Positions 8,764-19,300 of a stretch of DNA of 64,000 bases are shown in pieces. Location: assembly GCF_901543175.1 (NCBI RefSeq), contig NZ_LR594040.1, positions 1,612,001 through 1,676,000 on the forward strand. The letters are read 5' to 3'. Positions within the stretch are counted from its first letter, which is position 1; the number at the start of each line of letters is the position of its first letter. Both the position numbers and the translations under genes were made by a program. The notes under the pieces were generated by a model, which was given only the letters and a program-made list of their open reading frames with translations, did no database searches and was not told the DNA's origin. The DNA comes from Streptococcus australis (GTDB taxonomy: Bacteria > Bacillota > Bacilli > Lactobacillales > Streptococcaceae).

Positions 8764-9690
8764 CTATCTATGTGTACGTGGATCACTAGCATCCGCTAGG
8801 TTTTGACCAACAACGAAGAGAGATAGGGACACTAAGATCAAGGTTGTCAACGGAATCCAAAACAAGTAGGCGTTGGTCGTAACGTTTTGTGAGTAATCTG
8901 AGATCAAACGTCCCAGACTTGGCACTGTTACAGGCAATCCCAATCCAAAGAAGGAAAGGAAGGCTTCATAAGAGATGAAGCTTGGCAACATCAAGGTCAT
9001 CGTAGAAACAATAACGGATACCAACTGCGGCATAATGTTTTTAACGATGATTTTAAAGGTTGGTGTCCCAAGTGTTTGAGAAGCAAGGTTGTATTCCAAA
9101 TCACGGTAACGCATGATTTGGATACGAATCATATAAGCAATCCCAATCCAAGTTGTCACACTCATGGCAAAAATCAAATTCCAGAAACCAGCACCGATTG
9201 AGTAAGTCAAGACAATGACAATCAAGAGAGACGGAATATTTGAAATAATGTTATAAACTTCCATCATGACACGATCAACAGATTTTGAAATTCCCCAAAT
9301 TCCACCAACAATCACCCCAATTACAAGGTTGATAAAAGTGGCAATGACAGAGATGAGGATAGAGTTACGCGCACCAAACCAAACCCCGTCAAACAAGGAT
9401 TTACCATTGCTATCTGTACCAAACCAATGTTCAGCATTTGGTTTGATAAAACGAGCAGAAAAGTCATTGACCTTACTTACATCGTTGAAGTCAAAATTTG
9501 AGAACATTGGATAAATAAAGCTCATCAAGATAATGGCAACCAAAATCCCCAACATAACGACTGTTGATTTTTTCTTTAGAAATTGTCTAAATACAGAACC
9601 CCAATATGAATAGGCAGGGGCGTCAATTGTTTCAGAGGCAAAATCGTCACGTTTTACGAACTGAAATTTTTCTTTTCCGATTGTTGACAT
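8764..9690 (-). CDS. amiD: Oligopeptide ABC transporter permease AmiD
   Basis: A 308-residue permease of the OppC type with six membrane spans and the inner-membrane component loop ([25 protein letters not shown], where the glycine contacts the ATPase). An N-terminal cytoplasmic segment of about 40 residues precedes the first span, as in OppC proteins. Its ATG overlaps the amiC stop by one base (TAATG). Together with AmiC it forms the peptide channel. Confidence 0.92.
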   Translation of the reverse strand: MSTIGKEKFQFVKRDDFASETIDAPAYSYWGSVFRQFLKKKSTVVMLGILVAIILMSFIYPMFSNFDFNDVSKVNDFSARFIKPNAEHWFGTDSNGKSLFDGVWFGARNSILISVIATFINLVIGVIVGGIWGISKSVDRVMMEVYNIISNIPSLLIVIVLTYSIGAGFWNLIFAMSVTTWIGIAYMIRIQIMRYRDLEYNLASQTLGTPTFKIIVKNIMPQLVSVIVSTMTLMLPSFISYEAFLSFFGLGLPVTVPSLGRLISDYSQNVTTNAYLFWIPLTTLILVSLSLFVVGQNLADASDPRTHR

Positions 9691-11186
9691 TATTTGCCTC
9701 CTTTCTCTGTCAATTTAATACGTGGATCAAGCATGGTCATCCAGATATCTCCTACAAAGAGTGAGAAGATAGAAATACATGTGAAGATGAATACGAGACC
9801 AACTACCATTGAGTTGTTTGATGCCTTAACAGAGTCGATCAACATTTTACCCATACCTGGGAAGGCGAAGACTGTTTCTGTCAATGTTGCACCACCAATA
9901 ACTCCGATTACGGCACCAGGAATACCTGACACCAAAGGAACCATGGCATTTTTAAAGATGTGTTTGTTTGAAATTTCTTTCTCAGACAAACCTTTGGCAC
10001 GAGCAAAACGTACAAAGTCCTGTGATTGCAAGTCAATCATGTAACGACGAATCCAGATAGCCGTACTTGGTGCTCCCAACAAACCTAGAATGACTGCCGG
10101 CAAGACATAAGAACGCCAGTCCCCAGCTCCCAAGATAGGGAATGAATCTGGAAGACCAATGGATGATCCAATCAAACGCACGATGTAAACCAAGGCAATC
10201 GTTGGAAGGGCAAGCAAGAAGGTCAGAGCACCTGTCGAGAAGCTGTCAATCCAAGTATTCTTGTGGCGAGCCATAGCAGATCCAAGAGGAATAGCGATAG
10301 CATACGAAATAATCAAACCAATCAAACCAGCAACAGCTGAACTTGCAATCATAGATGGGTATTGGTAATTGCTTTCTGTAGCCGTGTAAGGATCGTCCTT
10401 ACCAAAGTTTGCCACCTCACGTGCGTCTGCTTGACTTGGTGATTTGTAGGTACGAGAGTAGATATCTACAGATGAAGTCTTTTTACCCGTTGGGAATTGA
10501 ACTTCTCCTGTCTTAGTTTGTCCCTGACCTTGTGTGATAACTTGAAGCACTGGTGTGTTTGCATAAGTTGGGTAAGAATCACCCAAGTTAATGTTCACAA
10601 AGTTTTGGTGGACAAATGGGAATTGGTTGTTGAAATACAAAAGATATTTATGTTTTGTACCTGAACCAACTAATGACCAACCGATAGCAGGGTCATTTTC
10701 AAAACGAAGATAGCGTTGCAAGTTTGGATTTTCAGGGTCTTGAATCTTGTTTGTATGATCAATATCAATTAAGTTGGCATAGAATTTGAAAACACGTTCA
10801 AAAATCGGAATTTCACGCGTAGCATAGAATTGACCACTTTCTGAGAATACACCCAGCGTCCAACCATTTCCTAGTTGGTTGATGTATTTTTCGTAGATTT
10901 CCTTATTAGTCTCATTGGCATCTACTGTTACAGATGAGTCCATTGTGCTCGCTTTTTCTTGCAACTCCTTGGTATCGTAGTACTCGATATAGCCCATCCG
11001 CTCATAAACGGTGTTTTCATAATTGTCCCGCTTATCAGGCGTCGTTGCAATTTTGTTATAGTTGGTATCCTGCTTGAAAATCAATTTCCGAGGAACCATC
11101 GTATAGATAATCGTGTAGGTCAAGGTTGTCACTAAGAAGATAGACAACAATGAACGCAATACACGCATAAAAATATATTTCTTCAT
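9690..11186 (-). CDS. amiC: Oligopeptide ABC transporter permease AmiC
   Basis: A 498-residue OppB-type permease. The first span (about 8-30) is followed by an unusually large extracytoplasmic domain up to about residue 280, then five more spans and the coupling loop [25 protein letters not shown] (in pieces). The long outer domain is typical of streptococcal AmiC and explains the length. It lies 66 bp after amiA, beyond a hairpin that probably lowers its transcript level relative to the binding protein. Confidence 0.92.
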   Translation of the reverse strand: MKKYIFMRVLRSLLSIFLVTTLTYTIIYTMVPRKLIFKQDTNYNKIATTPDKRDNYENTVYERMGYIEYYDTKELQEKASTMDSSVTVDANETNKEIYEKYINQLGNGWTLGVFSESGQFYATREIPIFERVFKFYANLIDIDHTNKIQDPENPNLQRYLRFENDPAIGWSLVGSGTKHKYLLYFNNQFPFVHQNFVNINLGDSYPTYANTPVLQVITQGQGQTKTGEVQFPTGKKTSSVDIYSRTYKSPSQADAREVANFGKDDPYTATESNYQYPSMIASSAVAGLIGLIISYAIAIPLGSAMARHKNTWIDSFSTGALTFLLALPTIALVYIVRLIGSSIGLPDSFPILGAGDWRSYVLPAVILGLLGAPSTAIWIRRYMIDLQSQDFVRFARAKGLSEKEISNKHIFKNAMVPLVSGIPGAVIGVIGGATLTETVFAFPGMGKMLIDSVKASNNSMVVGLVFIFTCISIFSLFVGDIWMTMLDPRIKLTEKGGK

Positions 11187-11210
11187 ATCGTTTCCTTTTA
11201 AAATCCCAAA

Positions 11211-11240
11211 AGAACCTTCTCCTCATGGAGAGAAAGTTCT
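11211..11240 (-). terminator. Partial terminator between amiA and amiC
   Basis: On the minus strand AGAACTTTCTC (11230-11240) pairs over 11 bp with GAGAAGGTTCT (11211-11221), followed by TTGGGATTTT rather than a clean T run. This suggests partial termination or mRNA stabilisation, so that amiA is made in excess of the transporter genes. Confidence 0.6.
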
Positions 11241-11252
11241 CTTGAGAGTTAT

Positions 11253-13232
11253 TTATTTAACGTGATTAGCCAATTCTTTTTGAACTTTTTCGTTTGATTC
11301 TTTTTTCTCTTTGAGCCATTTCTCACGAGCTTGTTCATAGTCAGCTTTGGTTACAACCTTGTCTTGTAACTGAATATACTTGAAGTATACATCTGAGCCT
11401 TTATCTCCAGATTGGCTATAAGATGCTGAGAATGGTACTACACGAGAAATGAATGGCGCTGCACCACTACCTGACATAGCAGGAAGGAAGAGAGAGCTGT
11501 CTGTCAACCAAGCTTGAGCTGCCGCGTATTTTTCATAACGAACATTCAAGTCGCTAGTTTCTTTTCCTGCTTCATCAACTAACTTATCGTATTCTTTCAA
11601 ACCAACTTGGGCAGCTGCAGCATTATCTGCGCCTTCGTAACCCATGTATGTTTTTGTTTGTTCAGCATTAGTGGTTTTCAAGATATCAAGGTAAGTTGAT
11701 GGATCCTGGTAGTCTGGGTTCCATCCAACTGCCCCTGAGAGATCCCAATCTTCTGCTGCGGCATTAGGCGCATAATAGGTGATATTGTGCAACTCGTCTT
11801 TCGAAATTTGTTGAATATCAACGACTACGTTTTCTGTCCCTAGTACCTTCTCTACTGTTTGTTTGAAGGATTGGATACGAGCAACAAAGCCCTTATCTGT
11901 TTGATCTACTGGAATATCCAAGTGGATCGGGAATTTCACACCTTCTGCTTCCAAAGCAGTTTTAGCTTTGGCAAATTCGGCTTTAGCTTTATCGGCATTG
12001 AAAAGGCCATCCTGACCATCAGCAAAGTTTACGTTCTTCCACTCATCACCGTAAGCAGCCATCTTTTCAGTTACCAAGTCACCGAAAGTTTTTTCGCCTG
12101 CAGAAACAAAGTCAGGTTTCACAAAGAGGTTACGAACGGCAAGGGGAGCTCCTTCTTTACCATTAATTTGTGCTGAATAGGAAGTACGGTCAAAGGCAAA
12201 GTTCAAAGCCTGACGGAAGTCTTTGTTAAGAAGGGCTTTCTTAGTCGAAGTCTTCTCTTCATCCGTTGTTTTAGAAGTATATTTGTAACCTTGACGGTCA
12301 ATATTGACACCTAGACCAAAAATACCAGGTCCTGATGGAGTGTAGAAGATATTTTCCTTGTAGGTCTCTTCTACTTTAGAGTAGTTTGAACTTGTAGGGA
12401 AGAGACGGGCATAGCTATAAGCTCCGCTTGTAAAGTTACGTTCAAGAGACTCTTGGTCTGACCCATCATAGAAAGCAAGGGTTACTTTATCAAGATGAAC
12501 ATTGTCTTTGTCCCAGTAGTTTTCATTCTTAGCGAATTCGATAGAAGACTTAGCAGTCAAGCCTTTGAGCAAGAATGGACCATTGTAAAGCAAGGATGTA
12601 GGGTCAGTTGCTTTAGCAAAGTCAGCTCCTTTTGATTTTTCAAATTCTTCGTTCAATGGCCAGAAGATTGAGTAAGGCATCTTAGAGTTCCAGTATGGCT
12701 CTGGTTGATTCAAGGTATACTCAAGAGTATAATCATCAACTGCTTTCACACCAACTGAAGAAAAGTCTTTTGTATTACCTGCCAAATAATCAGACAAACC
12801 TTTAACAGAATTTTCTGCTAGGTAAATTGCTTGTGACTTGTTATCAGCTGCGTGTTTCAAGCCATTTACAAAGTCCTTGGCAGTTACTTCAGCATATTCT
12901 TCGCCATCTGATGTCATCCATTTGACACCTTTACGAATCTTGTAGGTATAAGTCAAACCGTCTTTTGAGACTGACCAGTCTTCTGCAACTGCAGGAGTCA
13001 AATTCCCATATTTATCATTTGTAAAAAGGCCATCAATACCATTTGAAGTGGCAATTTTGGTACTTTGTTTTCCTGAGATCAAGTAATCCAATGTTTCTGG
13101 GTCAGCTGAATAAACATAACCATAATTTTTTGGCGCTGTTGAATCAGATGATTTTGAAGAACCGCAAGCAGCTAAAACGCCAGTTGCTAATAGAGCAATT
13201 CCTGCCGCAACAAATACTCTACTTTTTTTCAT
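11253..13232 (-). CDS. amiA: Oligopeptide-binding lipoprotein AmiA
   Basis: A 659-residue lipoprotein of the peptide/nickel solute-binding family (SBP_bac_5). The signal peptide ends in the lipobox LLATGVLAACGSS with the lipidated cysteine at residue 23. The mature chain shows the usual family stretches (DPETLDYLISGK, YGNLTPAVAEDWSVSKDGL, NYWDKDNVHLDKV, KDFRQALNFAFDR) and the C-terminal lysine-rich tail. It captures extracellular oligopeptides, including signalling peptides, for AmiCDEF. It is the first gene of the operon, with its own promoter at 13272-13300. A related orphan binding protein is at 37254-39218. Confidence 0.92.
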   Translation of the reverse strand: MKKSRVFVAAGIALLATGVLAACGSSKSSDSTAPKNYGYVYSADPETLDYLISGKQSTKIATSNGIDGLFTNDKYGNLTPAVAEDWSVSKDGLTYTYKIRKGVKWMTSDGEEYAEVTAKDFVNGLKHAADNKSQAIYLAENSVKGLSDYLAGNTKDFSSVGVKAVDDYTLEYTLNQPEPYWNSKMPYSIFWPLNEEFEKSKGADFAKATDPTSLLYNGPFLLKGLTAKSSIEFAKNENYWDKDNVHLDKVTLAFYDGSDQESLERNFTSGAYSYARLFPTSSNYSKVEETYKENIFYTPSGPGIFGLGVNIDRQGYKYTSKTTDEEKTSTKKALLNKDFRQALNFAFDRTSYSAQINGKEGAPLAVRNLFVKPDFVSAGEKTFGDLVTEKMAAYGDEWKNVNFADGQDGLFNADKAKAEFAKAKTALEAEGVKFPIHLDIPVDQTDKGFVARIQSFKQTVEKVLGTENVVVDIQQISKDELHNITYYAPNAAAEDWDLSGAVGWNPDYQDPSTYLDILKTTNAEQTKTYMGYEGADNAAAAQVGLKEYDKLVDEAGKETSDLNVRYEKYAAAQAWLTDSSLFLPAMSGSGAAPFISRVVPFSASYSQSGDKGSDVYFKYIQLQDKVVTKADYEQAREKWLKEKKESNEKVQKELANHVK

Positions 13233-13271
13233 ATTGTTAACTCCTCTTAAAAAAAATTAGGCTTGTCATCA

Positions 13272-13300
13272 ATTATATCATATATTATCGAAAAAGTAAA
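13272..13300 (-). promoter_or_regulatory. ami operon promoter
   Basis: On the minus strand TTTACT (13295-13300) and a perfect TATAAT (13272-13277) are 17 bp apart. The -10 ends about 40 nt before the amiA start codon. Confidence 0.8.
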
Positions 13301-13499
13301 CGAATTTTCAGAATATTTAGGCGTATACTCTCAAAAAACTTTCATTTGTCAAATTTCTATACTCTTTGTTTACTATCTAGGTGATTAGAATGGCAAATTC
13401 ACAGCCCGTAAAGACTGATTTCCTGACTTTCTCTCTCGGTTTTAAAGCCTGTCATAAAAAGGGAAAGTTTCCTAAATTGGATTTTCGTTTAAGAAACTA
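13301..13499. other. Non-coding gap between amiA and tRNA-Cys
   Basis: No gene is apparent. The only structure I see is an imperfect 11-bp inverted repeat (AGTTTCCTAAA at 13466-13476 and TTTAAGAAACT at 13488-13498) immediately before the tRNA promoter. Confidence 0.5.
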
Positions 13500-13528
13500 T
13501 TGACGTAGAATCATTTTCAAGGTATAAT
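13500..13528 (+). promoter_or_regulatory. tRNA-Cys promoter
   Basis: TTGACG (13500-13505) and TATAAT (13523-13528) are 17 bp apart, 12 nt before the mature tRNA end. Confidence 0.85.
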
Positions 13529-13540
13529 AATAAACGTTGA

Positions 13541-13611
13541 GGCGGTATAGCCAAGTGGTAAGGCACGGCTCTGCAAAAGCTTGATCGTCGGTTCAAATCC
13601 GTCTACCGCCT
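13541..13611 (+). tRNA. tRNA-Cys (GCA)
   Basis: A 71-nt cloverleaf. The acceptor arms are GGCGGTA and TACCGCC, the D arm is AGCCAAGTGGTAAGGC, the anticodon loop is CTGCAAA with GCA, and the T arm contains GGTTCAAATCC. CCA is not encoded. It has its own promoter and a terminator just after, so it is a single-gene unit. Confidence 0.95.
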
Positions 13612-13622
13612 TATAGTAAACC

Positions 13623-13650
13623 AAAAGACTCCACGTGAGTCTTTTTTCTT
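13623..13650 (+). terminator. Terminator of tRNA-Cys
   Basis: AAAAGACTC, loop CACGT, GAGTCTTTTTT: a short perfect hairpin with a T run, 12 nt after the tRNA. Confidence 0.85.
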
Positions 13651-13657
13651 ATAAACG

Positions 13658-13690
13658 GGAGCTTGGGCACCTGACGGTGTCTCAAGCTCC
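13658..13690 (-). terminator. Hairpin at the end of the CNNM/CorC gene
   Basis: On the minus strand GGAGCTTG...ACC and GGT...CAAGCTCC form a stable stem right after the stop codon, followed by CGTTTATAAG. The T run is poor, so termination may be partial. Confidence 0.5.
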
Positions 13691-13691
13691 T

Positions 13692-15023
13692 TTATTCTGT
13701 TTCTTCTTCATTTTCTATTTCAGTGATTTGAACTTTTACCTTGGTAACACGTCCGTTTTTCACCTTGTCGTTGGTGAGTTTGATTTGTTTGTTTTGGCTA
13801 ATCAACTCAAAACTGATTTTTTCAGTTGTAGGAATGGTTCCTACCCCAGTTAGATAGTAGCCTGCGATGGTATCAACGTCATCGCTTTCCAATTCAACAT
13901 TAAAATAGGCATTGAAGTCATTGAGAGTCATCGTTCCTTGAACGATGTAAGTATCCTCGCCGATTTGATAAACATCTATTGCCGCTTTATCTGTTTCGTC
14001 ATCGATTTCCCCAACGATTTCCTCTAGGAGGTCTTCCAGGGTCACCAGACCAGCCATACCACCGTATTCATCTAGCAAAATGGCCATCTGTCTTTGGGTA
14101 TTTCGCAGTTCTTTTAGCAAGTCATCCACAAAAATGGTTTCAGGGACAAAGAGTGGATCTTGTAAGATCCTCTTCCAGACAATATTGTCAAAACCGTCCT
14201 CAAAGGCTGCCTTAAGAAGACTCTTGGTGTGAATAATCCCAATCACATTGTCCTTATCCCCATCATAAACTGGGATACGGGAAAAGTTTTGTTTTAAAAT
14301 ACTTTGGATAATGGTTTGGCTATCATCCTGAATATCCACCATAAAGGCATCTGTCCGAGGAACCATGACTTCTCTCGCCATCAGTTCATCTAGTGAGAAA
14401 ATCCCTTGTAACATCTCGATTTCGTCTGCATCCAAGGTTTCCTCACTCTTGGTCAACATGTACTCAATTTCATCTCGAGTCATTTTTTCATCTGCATCAT
14501 CAAAGGTCATTGGTGTTAAACGACTCAAGAGATTGGTTGAAGCAGAGAGCAACCAGACAAAGGGACTGACAATCTTCCCAAGACCAATAATTATCGGAAC
14601 AGAGCGAATGGCTAAGGCATCTTTGAGATTGAGGGCAATCCGTTTAGGATAGAGTTCACCAAAAACAATAGAGATGTAGGTCAAGAATGCCAAAGAGAGG
14701 AAACTTGCAATGGCATAAGCTGTTTCTCCACTCCCCATCCAAGAGGCAATTACTTGTCCAAGTGTATCTGCCAATTTTGCCCCTGACAAGATCGTGATCA
14801 AGGTGATACCGACTTGAATTGTTGATAAAAAGTGATTAGGGTTTTCAAGTACCTTTAGCAAACGGATATAGCGTTTATCGCCTTCTTCTGCTTTTTGCTC
14901 TACTCGGGCACGATTTAGTGACACCATAGCCATTTCTGCAGCTGAGAAAAAGGCATTTAAAAAGGTCAATACAACTAAAAGTACAAATTGCAGTAACAAA
15001 TCCTGACTGCTCGGGTCTTCCAT
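13692..15023 (-). CDS. CNNM/CorC-type membrane protein with CBS pair (hemolysin-C family)
   Basis: A 443-residue protein with three parts: an N-terminal DUF21/CNNM membrane domain with about four spans (to about residue 190), a pair of CBS domains ([12 protein letters not shown] near residue 218 to [20 protein letters not shown] near 345), and a C-terminal CorC/HlyC domain. Members are implicated in Mg2+ or Co2+ transport or homeostasis; the hemolysin label is historical. The start has AGGAGAAAGACC upstream. It is monocistronic and faces the tRNA-Cys unit. The ion handled cannot be told from sequence alone. Confidence 0.85.
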   Translation of the reverse strand: MEDPSSQDLLLQFVLLVVLTFLNAFFSAAEMAMVSLNRARVEQKAEEGDKRYIRLLKVLENPNHFLSTIQVGITLITILSGAKLADTLGQVIASWMGSGETAYAIASFLSLAFLTYISIVFGELYPKRIALNLKDALAIRSVPIIIGLGKIVSPFVWLLSASTNLLSRLTPMTFDDADEKMTRDEIEYMLTKSEETLDADEIEMLQGIFSLDELMAREVMVPRTDAFMVDIQDDSQTIIQSILKQNFSRIPVYDGDKDNVIGIIHTKSLLKAAFEDGFDNIVWKRILQDPLFVPETIFVDDLLKELRNTQRQMAILLDEYGGMAGLVTLEDLLEEIVGEIDDETDKAAIDVYQIGEDTYIVQGTMTLNDFNAYFNVELESDDVDTIAGYYLTGVGTIPTTEKISFELISQNKQIKLTNDKVKNGRVTKVKVQITEIENEEETE

Positions 15024-15154
15024 GGTCTTTCTCCTAAAATAGTATCTTGTGTTCCATTATATCATAAATCGGCCTAGGAATCACATTATTTTCTAATTTA
15101 TACAATCGCTCCCTTATCAATGATGGACAAGGGAGCAGTTTTTATTCCTTTTTT

Positions 15155-15979
15155 CTAGTTTGTCACCGTGACCTGACCTGTTCGGTAATCAAGTTGGATA
15201 CCCTTTTGAACATTTGGAATCAGGACGTTGAATTCCAATTCGCCATCCGAAGACTTGGCTTCAATTTGTGAAGCAGATGGAACCAAATCCTCATTTGTAG
15301 CATAATGGAGAGTTACCCGGTAACGGACTCTCTTATTCTGGTCTAAGGTTTTCCTAACCAAACTCTCATAGTAGTTCTGCCCTGTCGAATCTTCAGCCTG
15401 AGCCTGATTGGCCCAAGCTGTCTGAACTGCAATGTTTTTGGGATTGCTAGTAGAAGCATCAAAGCCATCCAATCCACCTATCAAGGCATAACCCAACAAG
15501 TGCCCCCTATCTACTGCGTGCGTATAGGTTCCCTTTAGATTTTTAACCTGATGCCATCCCGGCGGAGTCCAAGAGGTTGAGCCATTGCCTGTTTCTTCAC
15601 GATTTTTATACTGTCGAGTCGCTTTGGATAAGAGAGCATTGGCAACCGTTGGGACTGTCTCTTTCCCGACTGGTTTTGTTTTATTATCCGCGTAGGGTTT
15701 GCTAGAAACTTTGGCATCTAGATTGGTTTTATTGCCGTTGACGACAAAGGCACCTGCCCCATTCCATTCTAGACCACCTTTTATTTGATTCTTGATTGAC
15801 TCGATTAAGACACTCTCTGCCAACTCCTGACTAGGAGCTTCTGAAGCCTGTCTTTTCTGACTAACCTTAGTTTTAGGGGTGTTTGGCGCTGACTGCATCT
15901 GCTTGATGTAATAGCTACCAGCAGATAATAGTAAGAATATGAGTATCCCTATCAGAGCCTGTCTTGTTTTCTTGTCCAT
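15155..15979 (-). CDS. endA: DNA-entry nuclease EndA
   Basis: A 274-residue membrane-anchored DNA/RNA non-specific endonuclease. One hydrophobic segment (about residues 9-24) is an uncleaved anchor and the catalytic beta-beta-alpha-metal domain follows, with the [10 protein letters not shown] motif carrying the catalytic histidine and, downstream, the asparagines of [16 protein letters not shown] that hold Mg2+. In pneumococcus EndA degrades one strand of donor DNA during transformation and also degrades host DNA traps. It ends the DUF1146-murA1-epuA-endA cluster. The length equals the pneumococcal enzyme. Confidence 0.93.
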   Translation of the reverse strand: MDKKTRQALIGILIFLLLSAGSYYIKQMQSAPNTPKTKVSQKRQASEAPSQELAESVLIESIKNQIKGGLEWNGAGAFVVNGNKTNLDAKVSSKPYADNKTKPVGKETVPTVANALLSKATRQYKNREETGNGSTSWTPPGWHQVKNLKGTYTHAVDRGHLLGYALIGGLDGFDASTSNPKNIAVQTAWANQAQAEDSTGQNYYESLVRKTLDQNKRVRYRVTLHYATNEDLVPSASQIEAKSSDGELEFNVLIPNVQKGIQLDYRTGQVTVTN

Positions 15980-16020
15980 ATCTCTCCTTATATCTCTAGA
16001 AAAAAGACTGGTCTCCCAGC

Positions 16021-16212
16021 CTAATTTCCTGTAAATTTACTAATCAATTCTTGCCATTTCGCTGGAGACAAAATCGCCCATGGATCCTGTCCCTTTCCTA
16101 GAATCCCGTAGCCAATCATCAAGCCGATTCCTAAAGCAAGGAATCCCAGCAAGAGTACGATAAAAATCAACAGTAAGCGACGGACTACATAACGTATGTT
16201 TTTATTCTTCAT
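16021..16212 (-). CDS. epuA: EpuA-family small membrane protein
   Basis: A 63-residue protein with a basic N terminus ([14 protein letters not shown]), one membrane helix of about 25 residues and a short outer tail. It belongs to the EpuA family, annotated in databases as an RNA polymerase beta-related protein for no reason visible here. I start at the ATG at 16212, with GAGG six bases upstream; a TTG four codons earlier is also possible. It overlaps the murA end by 11 bp and precedes endA, the same order as in pneumococcus. Its biochemical role is unknown. Confidence 0.8.
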   Translation of the reverse strand: MKNKNIRYVVRRLLLIFIVLLLGFLALGIGLMIGYGILGKGQDPWAILSPAKWQELISKFTGN

Positions 16213-17482
16213 CCTTAACCTCAATCCGCTGAATCTTTGCTCCTAGCTGAGCTAACTTCTCATGGAAGCGGTAGTAGCCTCTGTCAAGGTGGACTAATTT
16301 ACCGACAACTGTCTCCCCTTGCGCTACCAAACCTGTCAGAATCAAGGCCGCACTGGCACGAAGGTCTGTTGATAAAACTTCTGCTCCCTGTAAAGCTTGT
16401 CCTCCTACGATACGGGCTGTATCACGGATAATCTCCGAATGCAAGCCCATTCGACGCATTTCCTCCAGATGTTGGAACCGATTCTCAAATACAGTTTCCA
16501 CCATAGTGGATTCCCCTTTTGCAACAGTCATTAAGGCTGTAAATTGAGCCTGCATATCTGTCGGGAATCCTGGATGTGGCAAGGTTTTTACATGAACAGC
16601 CTTGAGATTTTCCAGTTGAGAACGGACACGAATACCTTCCGACTCCTCTGTCACCTCAACTCCCATTTCAAGGAGTTTGGCAATCAAGGGGCGATTGTGT
16701 TCCCAGACTGCATCTCGAATGAGGACATCTCCACCTGTCATAGCTGCCACTACCATAAAGGTCCCAGCTTCGATACGGTCCTGTACCACATTATGAGTCG
16801 TACCATGGAGTTCCTCGACACCAGTCACTGTGATTGTTTCGGTACCAGCTCCCTTGACCTTGGCCCCCATTTCATTAAGGAGAATAGCAAGGTCAACAAT
16901 TTCGGGTTCACGCGCAGCATTTTCTATCACTGTCACACCATCAGCTAGAGTTGCTGCCATCATCAGGTTTTGTGTTGCGCCGACACTAGGAAAGTCCATG
17001 TAGATATGAGCGCCATGCAGGCATTCCGCCTTGGCTTCAATGTAACCAGCTGTCTGGCTGATCTTAGCCCCCATAGCTTCCAAACCCTTGAGGTGGAGAT
17101 CAATCGGACGACTCCCAATAGTGCAACCTCCTGGCATGGATACCTTGGCATGGCCTACACGAGCAAGGATTGGTCCCAAGACAACGATGGATGCCCGCAT
17201 CTTGCTGACATACTTATACGGAGCTTCCTCAGTGATATCACCAGTCGCATCGACCTCGACAACATGAGCTTCCTCATCAAAGTCCACCTTGGCATTCAGA
17301 CCTCGAACCACTTGATTCATGGTGAAAACATCTGACAAGATTGGAACATTCTGCAAGACTGTCTTACCCTTGCTTGCTAGAATAGTCGCTGCCAACAAAG
17401 GTAAGACGGCATTCTTTGCTCCCTCGATGGTCACACTCCCGACCAGACGATTATCTCCGCCTTGAACCACAATTTTTTCCAT
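16202..17482 (-). CDS. murA1: UDP-N-acetylglucosamine 1-carboxyvinyltransferase
   Basis: A 426-residue enzyme catalysing the first committed step of peptidoglycan synthesis, transfer of enolpyruvate from PEP to UDP-GlcNAc. The [10 protein letters not shown] segment (residues 22-23 are Lys-Asn) and the active-site cysteine loop [16 protein letters not shown] (Cys near residue 117) are intact, and [14 protein letters not shown] follows later. The cysteine means it should be fosfomycin-sensitive. The copy beside epuA-endA corresponds to murA1 of pneumococcus, which has a second paralogue elsewhere. AAAGGAAAAACT precedes the ATG. Confidence 0.93.
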   Translation of the reverse strand: MEKIVVQGGDNRLVGSVTIEGAKNAVLPLLAATILASKGKTVLQNVPILSDVFTMNQVVRGLNAKVDFDEEAHVVEVDATGDITEEAPYKYVSKMRASIVVLGPILARVGHAKVSMPGGCTIGSRPIDLHLKGLEAMGAKISQTAGYIEAKAECLHGAHIYMDFPSVGATQNLMMAATLADGVTVIENAAREPEIVDLAILLNEMGAKVKGAGTETITVTGVEELHGTTHNVVQDRIEAGTFMVVAAMTGGDVLIRDAVWEHNRPLIAKLLEMGVEVTEESEGIRVRSQLENLKAVHVKTLPHPGFPTDMQAQFTALMTVAKGESTMVETVFENRFQHLEEMRRMGLHSEIIRDTARIVGGQALQGAEVLSTDLRASAALILTGLVAQGETVVGKLVHLDRGYYRFHEKLAQLGAKIQRIEVKDEE

Positions 17483-17504
17483 AGTTTTTCCTTTACTTTT
17501 GATT

Positions 17505-17735
17505 TTATAACAGTCCTATAAACGCTTCTTGCCACAGTTGGTACAAACTGATAAAGAATGAACTCAAGATGTAGCCCATTACAATACTAAAGAAGCCTAC
17601 CAACAAACGAACTTTTTTTGTGTTAGTAGCGGTCACTTTTAAAACCTTTTCCCATCTCACAAGATCCTTCAAAAGGTAAAAACTCAAATAAATAAAGAGT
17701 ATATGACTACTTAAAGTGAATAATAATTGAACCAT
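17505..17735 (-). CDS. DUF1146 small membrane protein
   Basis: A 76-residue protein with two membrane helices (about 6-24 and 43-66) separated by a basic loop [16 protein letters not shown], matching the DUF1146/YwzB family often found next to cell-wall and ATP synthase genes in Firmicutes. The role is unknown. The ATG lies only six bases after a TATAAT box and has no ribosome site, so the mRNA is probably leaderless. It is the first gene of the murA1-epuA-endA unit. Confidence 0.75.
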   Translation of the reverse strand: MVQLLFTLSSHILFIYLSFYLLKDLVRWEKVLKVTATNTKKVRLLVGFFSIVMGYILSSFFISLYQLWQEAFIGLL

Positions 17736-17741
17736 TTGACT

Positions 17742-17750
17742 ATTATACCA
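17742..17750 (-). promoter_or_regulatory. Extended -10 promoter of a probable leaderless gene (DUF1146)
   Basis: On the minus strand TGGTATAAT is followed by AGTCAA and then ATG. The predicted start point falls on or next to the A of the ATG. No -35 match and no ribosome site are visible. Confidence 0.7.
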
Positions 17751-17790
17751 TCTTATCCGCTTGTGCGCTAGTTTTCGATTTTTCTACGAA

Positions 17791-18828
17791 TTAGGGGTTG
17801 TTTTTAAGATAATCAATCGCATCCTGCAAGGTTTTTACAGGCACGATTTTCATCTCTGTTTTGATAGTTTTAGCAGCTTCTAAGGCTGTTTCATAGTTGC
17901 TTTTCGCATTGGGATCTGCTTTTTTCGCTTCCTCGGTGACTGGATTGTCAGGAGCAAAAAAGATGTTGGCTCCCTGACGAGAGGCTGCAACTACTTTTTT
18001 GTCAATTCCACCGATGTCGCCAACATTTCCATCGCGATCAATGGTACCTGTACCTGCTACGATACGACCATTACGAAGACCTGGATCCGCAATTTGGGTG
18101 TAGATAGCTAGACTAAACATGAGACCGGCACTTGGCCCGCCGATACCAGCTGTTGAAAAGCGAATCGGAACATCACTGGTCACTTCCGTACGGTCAATCA
18201 GACCAATCCCAATCCCGTTTTTTCCGTTTTCGAGAGTGATAATTTTACCTTCAGCAGTCTTGACTCTTCCGTCTTCTTCGTAGGTTACCTTGACTGGATC
18301 CCCTAGTTTTTGAGAATTGACATAGTCAACCAAGTCTTTGGAACTGTCAAACGTCTTATCATTAACAGCCGTAACGGTATCCGCAATGTTCAGAATGCCT
18401 TTGAAGGTTGAATTGTCCGTCACGGTCAAGACATAAACTCCCAAGTACTTGAGTTCGATATCCTTGCCTGCCGTCTTCAAGCCTTGATACTTGGCCATAT
18501 TTTGGGATGTCTGCATGTAGAACTGATTGATCCGCATAAACTCTGCATCAGTAGAGCCACCCGTAGTCTCCTGAGCGCTTCTAATATCCGTGAAAGGTGT
18601 TAACCAAGCATAGACAAGATGCGACAGGGTTGCATGTCGAATCCCAACTGTCACAAACTGGTAAGCTCCTGCTTCTGTGTCTTCTGTTTCATTGACTTTT
18701 AAAACTTGACGAATATCTTCCGCTCCACCTGGAACTTCTATGTAGTATGGTAAAGGTACTACAAAGGCTAAAAAAGTCAATACTAGTGCTAGGATGACAT
18801 ATAAGGGCCATCTAGTTTTTTTCTTCAT
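17791..18828 (-). CDS. sepM: SepM-like PDZ/Lon-type membrane protease
   Basis: A 345-residue protein with one N-terminal anchor helix (about 8-26), a PDZ domain (about 120-200) and a C-terminal Lon-type (S16) protease domain. The catalytic dyad is Ser233 in [12 protein letters not shown] and a lysine in [10 protein letters not shown] (277/278). In S. mutans SepM trims the competence-stimulating peptide to its active form outside the cell; whether this protein does so is inference. The start overlaps coaD by 17 bp, and coaD overlaps rsmD, so the three are co-transcribed. Confidence 0.85.
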   Translation of the reverse strand: MKKKTRWPLYVILALVLTFLAFVVPLPYYIEVPGGAEDIRQVLKVNETEDTEAGAYQFVTVGIRHATLSHLVYAWLTPFTDIRSAQETTGGSTDAEFMRINQFYMQTSQNMAKYQGLKTAGKDIELKYLGVYVLTVTDNSTFKGILNIADTVTAVNDKTFDSSKDLVDYVNSQKLGDPVKVTYEEDGRVKTAEGKIITLENGKNGIGIGLIDRTEVTSDVPIRFSTAGIGGPSAGLMFSLAIYTQIADPGLRNGRIVAGTGTIDRDGNVGDIGGIDKKVVAASRQGANIFFAPDNPVTEEAKKADPNAKSNYETALEAAKTIKTEMKIVPVKTLQDAIDYLKNNP

Positions 18829-19300
18829 GTTCTAATTCCTCCACAACACTGTTTGGGACATATTGCTGAATCTCCTGACCAAACTTCAGAAGTTCTCTCA
18901 CGGCCGAAGAGCTGATATAGAGATGCTCTGGGCGACTATGTAGGTAGACAGTCTCAATCTCTGGAGCCAGTTGATGATTGTAGTAATCAAAACTAGCCTC
19001 GTATTGTAAGTCTGTAGCATTCCGCAAGCCACGAACAAGGGTTTTAGCCCCCAGTCTTCTTGCAACATTGACGACTAGATGGTCATGAGAAGCCAACACC
19101 TCTACATTATCTAAATGCGCCACAGCTTTTTCGACTGCCCGTTTGCGATTTTCAACAGGGAGAAAGCCTTGTTTGTGGGGGTTGTAGAACACCCCGACAT
19201 AGAGCTTTTCAAAGAGTTTGCTAGCACGTTCAATGATATCCAGATGTCCATTTGTCATCGGATCAAATGAACCTGTGAATAAACCAATCTTATCTGACAT
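18812..19300 (-). CDS. coaD: Phosphopantetheine adenylyltransferase
   Basis: A 162-residue nucleotidyltransferase that makes dephospho-CoA from 4'-phosphopantetheine and ATP, the fourth step of CoA synthesis. The TNGH nucleotide-binding motif is at residues 17-20 ([14 protein letters not shown]) and the second motif YISSSAVRE near residue 128. Length is typical. It sits between rsmD and sepM with overlaps at both ends. Confidence 0.94.
   Translation of the reverse strand: MSDKIGLFTGSFDPMTNGHLDIIERASKLFEKLYVGVFYNPHKQGFLPVENRKRAVEKAVAHLDNVEVLASHDHLVVNVARRLGAKTLVRGLRNATDLQYEASFDYYNHQLAPEIETVYLHSRPEHLYISSSAVRELLKFGQEIQQYVPNSVVEELEHEEKN

Noticed and set aside
13658..13690. Hairpin beside the CNNM/CorC gene as an attachment site for an element in tRNA-Cys
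   Set aside because: The tRNA-Cys gene is intact, has its own terminator and no integrase lies nearby; the hairpin belongs to the gene end.
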